DNA of 64,000 nt from Trichomonas vaginalis G3. Taxonomy: Eukaryota; Parabasalia; Trichomonadida; Trichomonadidae. The notes under the pieces were generated by a model. That model saw only the letters and a list, made by a program, of their open reading frames with translations. It had not been told where the DNA came from and made no database searches. Both the position numbers and the translations under genes were made by a program. Numbering within the stretch: position 1 is the stretch's first letter; each line of letters begins with the position of its first letter. This document shows positions 57,783 through 64,000 of this stretch, one piece after another. The stretch is from assembly GCF_026262505.1 (NCBI RefSeq), contig NC_067207.1, positions 21,730,082-21,794,081 of the forward strand, in the 5' to 3' direction.

Positions 57783-59252
57783 AATTGAGGGTGAGAGTAG
57801 TATTGTATGAAATAATATCTCTCGCCCTCCAATTCATCCTATGGCGCCGAAAAAATTTTGGTGAAATGCGACCACATTTCACCAAAATTTCTCGGCGCCA
57901 TATAGAGAACTAGAGCCTGTGAGGTACTGATACTATCCATGTACCTCGCAGGCTCTAGTTCCAAGCCAAAATGGCTAAAAATTGCCCGCAATTGTTCACA
58001 TTGCGGGCAATTTTTAGCCATTTTGGCTGGGAATTGGAGGGTGAGAGTAGTATTGTATGAAATAATATCTCTCACCCTCCAATTCATCCTATGGCGCCGA
58101 AAAAATTTTGGTGAAATGCGACCACATTTCACCAAAATTTCTCGGCGCCATATAGAGAACTAGAGCCTGTGAGGTACTGATACTATCCATGTACCTCGCA
58201 GGCTCTAGTTCCAAGCCAAAATGGCTAAAAATTGCCCGCAATTGTTCACATTGCGGGCAATTTTTAGCCATTTTGGCTGGGAATTGGAGGGTGAGAGTAG
58301 TATTGTATGAAATAATATCTCTCACCCTCCAATTCATCCTATGGCGCCGAAAAAATTTTGGTGAAATGCGACCACATTTCACCAAAATTTCTCGGCGCCA
58401 TATAGAGAACTAGAGCCTGTGAGGTACTGATACTATCCATGTACCTCGCAGGCTCTAGTTCCAAGCCAAAATGGCTAAAAATTGCCCGCAATTGTTCACA
58501 TTGCGGGCAATTTTTAGCCATTTTGGCTGGGAATTGGAGGGTGAGGGTAGTATTGTATGAAATAATATCTCTCACCCTCCAATTCATCCTATGGCGCCGA
58601 AAAAATTTTGGTGAAATGCGACCACATTTCACCAAAATTTCTCGGCGCCATATAGAGAACTAGAGCCTGTGAGGTACTGATACTATCCATGTACCTCGCA
58701 GGCTCTAGTTCCAAGCCAAAATGGCTAAAAATTGCCCGCAATTGTTCACATTGCGGGCAATTTTTAGCCATTTTGGCTGGGAATTGGAGGGTGAGAGTAG
58801 TATTGTATGAAATAATATCTCTCACCCTCCAATTCATCCTATGGCGCCGAAAAAATTTTGGTGAAATGCGACCACATTTCACCAAAATTTCTCGGCGCCA
58901 TATAGAGAACTAGAGCCTGTGAGGTACTGATACTATCCATGTACCTCGCAGGCTCTAGTTCCAAGCCAAAATGGCTAAAAATTGCCCGCAATTGTTCACA
59001 TTGCGGGCAATTTTTAGCCATTTTGGCTGGGAATTGGAGGGTGAGAGTAGTATTGTATGAAATAATATCTCTCACCCTCCAATTCATCCTATGGCGCCGA
59101 AAAAATTTTGGTGAAATGCGACCACATTTCACCAAAATTTCTCGGCGCCATATAGAGAACTAGAGCCTGTGAGGTACTGATACTATCCATGTACCTCGCA
59201 GGCTCTAGTTCCAAGCCAAAATGGCTAAAAATTGCCCGCAATTGTTCACATT
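57783..59252. repeat. Tandem array of 250-bp units, each of four long hairpins
   Basis: Period exactly 250 (the GGCGCC arm recurs at 57841, 58091, 58341, 58591, 58841 and 59091). Each unit holds four adjacent hairpins. A has 17-bp arms (GAATTGGAGGGTGAGAG) and a 21-base loop. B has 10+16-bp arms beginning ATGGCGCCGA and a 6-base loop. C has 21-bp arms (GAACTAGAGCCTG and onward), one G-T pair and a 13-base loop. D has perfect 28-bp arms beginning AGCCAAAATGGC and a 9-base loop. Six A, six B, six C and five complete D plus one half D are present. Units differ at only a few positions. There are almost no free bases between hairpins. Confidence 0.97.
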
Positions 59253-59463
59253 CCCATCTTTTGTTGGTAAGACGAAGAATATGAAATAAATTATGAAGAA
59301 GATAATGATGAATAAAATATCACTTTTTATATTTTTGACACGTAAAGTTGTCACTTTTCTGTCAAACTGTTTTTATCGTTTTCGTATATAACAAGATAGA
59401 ATATGAGAGAGGTCCTATAAACCGGAGAAAGTGTCATAACAAAGAAATTTTATTGGTAAGTAA
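59253..59463. other. Short spacer after the array, with TGTCACTTTTCTGTCA motif
   Basis: About 210 bases. TGTCACTTTTCTGTCA near 59349-59364 repeats the motif found before the methyltransferase gene (TGTCACTTTTCTGTCACTTT, near 56900), so it may be a shared promoter element of the Polinton genes. Confidence 0.5.
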
Positions 59464-59595
59464 ATGTGGTTTGAAATAGGACTACTTGTTTTAGGTTTTT
59501 TCCATTGTGTCATTTATTTATTTGACGTGGCAGAAAAGTACAGAGAATATGAAGATGAACCAATGCCTGCAAATGTTCAGTATATGTACTCGTAA
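59464..59595 (+). CDS. Small single-pass membrane protein of the Polinton
   Basis: A 43-residue frame. MWFEIGLLVLGFFHCVIYLF is one hydrophobic helix with a very short outside part, followed by a charged tail (DVAEKYREYEDEP). It precedes the next gene by 23 bases, in the same direction. Small membrane proteins are common in virus-derived elements. No family is recognised. Confidence 0.6.
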   Translation: MWFEIGLLVLGFFHCVIYLFDVAEKYREYEDEPMPANVQYMYS

Positions 59596-59618
59596 GAGAT
59601 ATTTTTATCTAATATTAA

Positions 59619-59981
59619 ATGGACGCACAGAACTTAGCGAATGCACAGCAACCTGGACAACCAAACCCAGAGAATATTCCAAATGAAGTTAGAATACAAA
59701 CTGCAATGGCAAACTATGGTCAAGTGCCAACAGATGTACAAATGCAAACTGCCATGTCAAATGACGCTGCGTTAGGTTTGCCACCATGGTATGCAAATAT
59801 GAGATGGAAAGAGTTTTATACAAACCCTGAAGTGGGATATAAACAACTTTATGCAGATGACGCGAACACAGGAGTTGACCCAGAATATGTTTTCTACCAG
59901 AGGAGAAACAGAATGTATGAGCTCCAGTTAAAGAATGCTATGGAACTCAACAGGAAACGTAAGAGACTAGGCGGACATTAG
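59619..59981 (+). CDS. Unknown 120-residue protein of the Polinton
   Basis: A Gln/Asn/Pro-rich N-terminus leads to an imperfect internal repeat (VRIQTAMANYGQVPTD and VQMQTAMSNDAALG, about 24-52). Then come an aromatic segment (PPWYANMRWKEFY) and a basic C-terminal helix ending LNRKRKRLGGH. No family is recognised. Placed between two small genes on the same strand, it may be a minor structural or DNA-binding protein; that is inference. Confidence 0.65.
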   Translation: MDAQNLANAQQPGQPNPENIPNEVRIQTAMANYGQVPTDVQMQTAMSNDAALGLPPWYANMRWKEFYTNPEVGYKQLYADDANTGVDPEYVFYQRRNRMYELQLKNAMELNRKRKRLGGH

Positions 59982-59999
59982 ATTTTTACTACTAGTAAA

Positions 60000-60242
60000 A
60001 TGGGTTTCTTCAGTAGTATTGGAAACTTCTTCAGAAGAGTTGGAAGAGGTATATGGAATGGAATAAAATCTGTCGGAAAAGGAATTTGGAACGGTGTCAA
60101 AAATATTGGTAAAAGAGTAGGTCAGTTCGTTGGTCTTATACCTAAAGACCCTGAACCAGAAGAACAAGCTCCTGTTATACAACAGCCTGAACCTGCACCA
60201 CAGTCTAGTTGGCAACCAAATCCAACACCTCAACCGTATTAA
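60000..60242 (+). CDS. Small amphipathic protein of the Polinton
   Basis: An 80-residue protein. Residues 1-42 form a strongly amphipathic basic stretch with internal periodicity (GIWNGIKSVGK, GIWNGVKNIGK). The rest is Pro/Gln-rich (EPAPQSSWQPNPTPQPY). Such membrane-active peptides recall the minor, membrane-disrupting capsid proteins of adenovirus-like viruses, but by character only. A second protein with the same plan is at 63470. Confidence 0.65.
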   Translation: MGFFSSIGNFFRRVGRGIWNGIKSVGKGIWNGVKNIGKRVGQFVGLIPKDPEPEEQAPVIQQPEPAPQSSWQPNPTPQPY

Positions 60243-60246
60243 AAAA

Positions 60247-61095
60247 TTATATTTTTACCGTTCGATAGTAGTTGTATATGAAACTAAGTTCTAAGTAAAA
60301 CGCATGGTATAATGGAATTATTCTTTTTCTTCCATCTGTAGTAAACCATACTTGAAAGTCTGAAATACTTCCACTTGGTGGTTCGTATAACTTTGTAGGT
60401 TTTTCGTAAAAATCATTCATCAGACATAAGAAAGAGTTTTGGGCGCCAGAAAATGAAGCATGAACAATAATAGCATCTGGGTCGAAAATATTTTCATATG
60501 TTCCATTAGGTTTTTCGACTTCATAAAAGTTCGGGTGTACTGGATATTCTGCAGGCTGATTTAACATCCTCATAAATCTATACCATGCCAAGTTGTTATA
60601 TTTTGTAGAAATATAAACGTTTTCTCCAAGGTCTTCTATTTTATTGATTTTAACAGTTGCATTTTTCCTGTCATAAATAATATCGAGATGGTATTCTCCT
60701 TCGTCAATGTTATACTGGTTTGCATATTCGAGATAGATATCGTTTATTTTTTCTTGAAAAGCTTGAAGAGTTGTTTCTAAGTTTACAAGCAAATTCACTT
60801 GTAAAAGTTTTCCCTGTTCAAATTTCTCATACATACGTTTTTCTTTGTTATAGTATCGAACTTCAAAACCGACCGTAAATGGGAAACCATGTATGGCTTC
60901 TGAAATGAACTTCATTCTACGAAAGCCAATAGCTTTTGTGACAGATGGGTCTCTTAACCATCTTAATGGGTAGTCAAAACGATAGCCTTCATGTTTTACG
61001 GTATCTGTCTCAAACTTTTGACCGACATTAGTAAAAAGTTCATCTAATGGTTTAGTTGTAGCAACTCTAGAATTTTCTTTTTCTATTGAAAGCAT
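60247..61095 (-). CDS. Unknown 282-residue protein of the Polinton, possibly structural
   Basis: A beta-rich protein with no enzyme motif, signal or membrane segment. Typical segments are KAIGFRRMKFISEAIHGFPF, PFTVGFEVRYYNKEKR, EYHLDIIYDRKNATVKINK and DAIIVHASFSGAQNSFLCLM. Its size, beta content and position among small structural-type genes would fit a minor capsid or vertex protein, but I see no diagnostic signature. It is divergent from the tail-fibre gene, with only 18 bases between start codons. Confidence 0.65.
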   Translation of the reverse strand: MLSIEKENSRVATTKPLDELFTNVGQKFETDTVKHEGYRFDYPLRWLRDPSVTKAIGFRRMKFISEAIHGFPFTVGFEVRYYNKEKRMYEKFEQGKLLQVNLLVNLETTLQAFQEKINDIYLEYANQYNIDEGEYHLDIIYDRKNATVKINKIEDLGENVYISTKYNNLAWYRFMRMLNQPAEYPVHPNFYEVEKPNGTYENIFDPDAIIVHASFSGAQNSFLCLMNDFYEKPTKLYEPPSGSISDFQVWFTTDGRKRIIPLYHAFYLELSFIYNYYRTVKI

Positions 61096-61113
61096 ATTTT
61101 ATCTAGAATAAAA

Positions 61114-62499
61114 ATGTCGAAAGATATTGCTTCCATAAGAGAAATACAACACAACCGACAACTCATTATGCAAGCTCTAAATAAGAACACAACAAACTTT
61201 TCAAACTATTCTAAGATATCTGAGTCATTGAAAGAAGGAAACTTAAAACTGACATTAAACCCAATGACAGATGAGTTTCTATTTCAAGACAAGAAGAACA
61301 ATACTGTCTGTATAAATCCAACAAAAGGAACTTTAAACGAGAAACCTATAAATGAACTTCTTTTGAAAGCAGATGTTGACAACAAAGCTGACAAAGAATA
61401 TGTAGACGATGCAATAGCAAAAGAAGAAGAAAGAGCTAACAATGCTTATGCAACAAAAGAACATACTCATCCTGAACTAGCAGACAAAACATATGTTGAC
61501 AATAAAATGTCAAGTGAAGTGACAAGAGCTGAAAACGAATATTCTAAAAAGACTCATACACATTCTATATCTGAAATAACAGACTTAAACGTTAGCCTTG
61601 AAAAGAAAGCAGATAAAACATATGTTAACGATGAGTTAGAGAAGAAGGTGGATAAGGGATGTGTGGCTAGTGCGTTAGTGAAGAAGGCAGATAAGGAATA
61701 TGTGGATGAAAAAGATAATGAAATTAAAGAAAGGGTTGAATGGTATCATGAATGGACATCGAAGATTTTAAAAACTAAAGCTGATACAGGATGGGTTTCA
61801 GGATGTTTAGACCTTAAAGCGGATAAGAACCATACACATAAATCCTTCACTACTGTTAGAGCAGACGACATAATATTGAACTTTGACCTTGGTTCAAGTG
61901 CACCATTAGAAAATCCAAGTACAAGCGTAAAAGATACTCTTAACAATTTAGATAACAGTTGCAGGAACATTGAAGGTCATGTCAGAAACTTTGAAGCATA
62001 TGAACTACCAACAATGTTAGATAAGAAAGCTGACAAAACAGAGCTTCAAACATTAAAGACAGAAATACTTCAAACATTATATCCTATAGGTTCTATTTAT
62101 ACGTCAATGAACTCTACCAGACCAGAAGTAGTACTTGGTTTTGGAACTTGGACTCAAATAGTCGACAGGTTTTTGTATTGTGCAAACTCTTCAAAGGAAA
62201 CAGGTGGAAGTAAAACGATTTCAGGTGAAAATTTACCTGCGCACAGTCACTACATAGATTTAAGTACATCTCAAGCAGGTTGGCATAGTCATAGATATTG
62301 GAATTGGTCAGCAATGACAAAAGGTAAAGGATATGATGTTAAAGACAACGTTCAGTTTGCTATAAATTGTTACTGGAGTAACACTGAGGGAGGAGGAAAC
62401 CATACACATCACGTTTCAGGGTATACGCAAACAACGGGACAAAGTAAAGACTACATGCCACCTTACATGACAGTTTACGCATGGTATAGAATTGCTTAG
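61114..62499 (+). CDS. Phage-type tail-fibre/baseplate-like protein on the Polinton
   Basis: A 461-residue protein built like a phage fibre. The shaft (about 85-230 and 305-325) has repeated KADKxYVDD/E segments alternating with HTHP or HTH motifs. The C-terminal domain (from about 325) starts LYPIGSIYTSMNSTRPEVVL, continues FGTWTQIVDRFLYC and ENLPAHSHYID, has several His-x-His pairs (GGGNHTHH) and ends MPPYMTVYAWYRI. This matches the receptor-binding ends of phage baseplate and fibre proteins. A trimeric adhesin is likely. On a eukaryotic Polinton this points to acquisition from bacterial viruses. It overlaps the 3' end of the integrase region by four bases, convergently. Confidence 0.85.
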   Translation: MSKDIASIREIQHNRQLIMQALNKNTTNFSNYSKISESLKEGNLKLTLNPMTDEFLFQDKKNNTVCINPTKGTLNEKPINELLLKADVDNKADKEYVDDAIAKEEERANNAYATKEHTHPELADKTYVDNKMSSEVTRAENEYSKKTHTHSISEITDLNVSLEKKADKTYVNDELEKKVDKGCVASALVKKADKEYVDEKDNEIKERVEWYHEWTSKILKTKADTGWVSGCLDLKADKNHTHKSFTTVRADDIILNFDLGSSAPLENPSTSVKDTLNNLDNSCRNIEGHVRNFEAYELPTMLDKKADKTELQTLKTEILQTLYPIGSIYTSMNSTRPEVVLGFGTWTQIVDRFLYCANSSKETGGSKTISGENLPAHSHYIDLSTSQAGWHSHRYWNWSAMTKGKGYDVKDNVQFAINCYWSNTEGGGNHTHHVSGYTQTTGQSKDYMPPYMTVYAWYRIA

Positions 62500-63453
62500 T
62501 CGTCATTTTCAACTTCTTTAGCATATTCGTCAGGAGTTGTCTTATATTTGTTAGGAACTGTCTTTGAAAGTATACCACCTTGAACTTTGACAAGTTTGAA
62601 ACGAGGTCTGACAATAGTAGTTTTATCTTCTGCTTGCAGTGTGTACATTTTGCCATGTTTGCCTAAAACTTCATAATATTCTCTTGTATACTTTCTTCTA
62701 TTTTTACGAACACGAATGTGAGTACCTGTCGGTTCCCATTGTTGTCATAGTCAATAGTATTTTCATATGGGTCGCGTTTAGGTATTTCTATTTTTACTTT
62801 GTCACCTTTCTGAAGTTTGAAGCCCGGCATTCTTTCTTGTTTGTCTCTTTTGACTAAATTGTTAAATATATAGTCTTTCTCTAAGTCAGGGTTGTTTTTC
62901 ATTTCTTCGGGGGAGTGGTTTCCCAAACCTTTTTGTTTACGGTTATTGTAAATATTTAAAACTTGTCTCATCTTTGCCATGGAGAAGTGTCTATACTTGT
63001 CGTCATATGACATTTCATTTGCTTCACCACCTTGTGGTTGGTTTAAGTCTCTTAACATTTTTATACAACGTCAATGACACCAAGAGCAGAATGGTTTTGG
63101 TCGACAATGAAATATTGGTTTACATTTTTTGAACGCAGATAGTTTTTAATATCATCTGATTTGAAAGAACTTTCACAGTCAGATGTCAGTTTTGTTGGAT
63201 GGTATTTGTCAACGAGTATTGTCAAAGCAGTTTTCACATCTAAAATATTTTTGGACCATAATGGTATGGCTTCACAGTATCTTGTGTTTTGACCAACAAA
63301 TATTAGCCAGTATGGTGGTCCATCTGTTCTAACTCTCGGAATGTTTTCCAAGATATCCATAAACCAAGCATTTGGTGTTGAACTAAAGATTTTTATCATG
63401 AGTGCTTTCTTTGTTGCCTTAGAAACATAGGGGTCCTTGTTTGAATTCGTCAT
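62496..63453 (-). pseudogene. Retrovirus-type integrase of the Polinton, fossil, broken
   Basis: The catalytic-core part is recognisable: WFMDILENIPRV with the first Asp, and LTSDCESSFKSDDIKNYL with the second. It is followed by the region of the active-site Glu and, further on, by a small beta-barrel-like C-terminal domain rich in basic residues. The N-terminal zinc domain is not evident here. In Polintons this enzyme inserts the element. The gene is broken, with about two breaks, so this copy is not expected to move by itself. Confidence 0.8.
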
Positions 63454-63469
63454 TTTTAACCCATAAGAA

Positions 63470-63871
63470 ATGGGTTTATTTGGCGCATTAGCAGGAGTTG
63501 CATCCAGATTTTTGCCCGCAGTGGGAACAATAGCCAGAGGTGTATTTGGAGTTGGAAGGAAGATTTTGAGTACATTAGGTATACTTAAAGAGAAAGCACA
63601 ACCTATTATACAAACTGTACAGAAAGGTTGGGATGTAGCACGAGATGCAACAAATCTTATTCCAAATCCTGAAACAAGAGGAAAAGTTCAAGGATGGATG
63701 GACAATGTAGGAAGACAAGCAGGAAACTATTATAACAAAGCAAATGACTACTATAACCAAGCAGGACACTATATGGACCAAGGTGAAAGATTCTTTAACA
63801 GAGGATATAACCATGCACAACAGTGGGTAAACAATAACCAACCTCAACCACCTCAAACTTGGGGAATGTAA
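63470..63871 (+). CDS. Small amphipathic and Tyr/Asn-rich protein of the Polinton
   Basis: A 133-residue protein. Residues 1-38 are Gly- and Ala-rich, hydrophobic to amphipathic (MGLFGALAGVASRFLPAVGT). A helical part near 45-85 follows. The C-terminal half repeats Tyr/Asn/Gln (NYYNKANDYYNQAGHYMDQG). The plan is the same as the protein at 60000: membrane-active head and polar tail. It starts 17 bases from the divergent integrase start. A minor virion-type protein is possible. Confidence 0.65.
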   Translation: MGLFGALAGVASRFLPAVGTIARGVFGVGRKILSTLGILKEKAQPIIQTVQKGWDVARDATNLIPNPETRGKVQGWMDNVGRQAGNYYNKANDYYNQAGHYMDQGERFFNRGYNHAQQWVNNNQPQPPQTWGM

Positions 63872-63890
63872 AATTTTTTACTGAGATGAA

Positions 63891-63995
63891 ATGAACAATA
63901 CAGCATTGAGACAAATGGGTTCAAGATGGATTTGTCGGCTTCCAGCAGTTACACAACGTGTTTGTCAAGTTCTTCCTATACCTCAGAAGTTTTAG
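63891..63995 (+). other. Short open frame at the right edge
   Basis: Thirty-four codons starting MNNTALRQMGSRWICRLPAV, 19 bases after the preceding gene. It is too short to name and may be a small gene or a fragment of the element. Confidence 0.3.
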
Positions 63996-64000
63996 ACCGA

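Larger units (their letters stand above)
56951..64000. mobile_element. Polinton (Maverick) fossil, partial, right end outside the window
   Basis: Coding content from about 57 kb to the right edge fits a trichomonad Polinton: a Dam-like DNA methyltransferase, a retrovirus-type integrase, a tail-fibre-like protein, a probable structural protein and several small proteins, densely packed on both strands. The long hairpin array 57783-59252 lies inside it. Left limit uncertain, somewhere between about 56740 and 56951; no terminal inverted repeat can be shown because the other end is not in view. Polymerase B, packaging ATPase, protease and a recognisable major capsid gene are not in this part. The integrase is broken (about two breaks), while most other frames are open, so the copy looks fairly young. 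Confidence 0.82.

Noticed and set aside
57839-59163. Repeated 98-codon frames on the minus strand and 74-codon frames on the plus strand in the hairpin array
   Set aside because: They recur with the 250-bp unit, run through inverted arms on both strands, change frame from unit to unit because 250 is not divisible by three, and have no family resemblance. They are by-products of the foldbacks.
60247-61095. Naming this Polinton gene as a penton or minor capsid protein
   Set aside because: Only size, beta content and position suggest it. No signature residue supports the name, so it is left as unknown.

Overview
The window looks like nuclear DNA of a trichomonad, most likely Trichomonas vaginalis or a close relative. 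This is inferred from AT-rich spacers, long intronless genes (one of 11.6 kb), initiator motifs of the TCA(C/T)(A/T) type within about 20 bases of several start codons, stop codons embedded in TAAA, DUF3447-type ankyrin genes, and a Polinton (Maverick) carrying a Dam-like methyltransferase. I ran no search, so the species is an inference.

Layout. 1-7 kb: the end of a Pro/Met/Gly-rich repeat protein, a divergent pair of PPP phosphatases (one intact, one with its metal ligands lost), a 25-unit 15-bp minisatellite, and a Sly1-type SM protein. 7-17 kb: a decayed ankyrin gene with a small terminal-inverted-repeat insertion at its start, a protein with a kinase-like C-terminal lobe, a family 31 glycosyltransferase, an acidic helical protein of unknown role, a divergent actin-related protein and a nearly intact ankyrin gene. 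17-31 kb: a very large divergent dynein heavy chain and glycogen branching enzyme. 31-38 kb: a gene-poor rearranged stretch with a truncated ankyrin gene, an inverted duplication of a 209-residue gene and an unknown gene. 38-52 kb: housekeeping genes (ribosomal protein eL15, a ubiquitin-like protein, a small type I membrane protein, an importin-beta-like protein, cysteinyl-tRNA synthetase, elongation factor 2 and UFD1). 52-57 kb: AT-rich DNA with a gene fragment and a broken DUF3447 ankyrin gene.

From about 57 kb to the right edge lies part of a Polinton, treated as a fossil: Dam-like methyltransferase, a hairpin array, several small proteins, a probable structural protein, a phage-type tail-fibre protein and a broken integrase. 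The DNA polymerase B, packaging ATPase and protease usual for the family are not in view, so the element continues beyond the window.

The most unusual structure is the array at 57783-59252: almost six near-identical 250-bp units, each made of four consecutive, different long hairpins, giving 23 complete predicted hairpins. Other points worth a second look are the dynein with a degraded AAA1 site, the dead/live phosphatase pair, the inverted gene copies that match even at synonymous sites while their flanks have diverged, and three ankyrin genes shifted at or near short runs.
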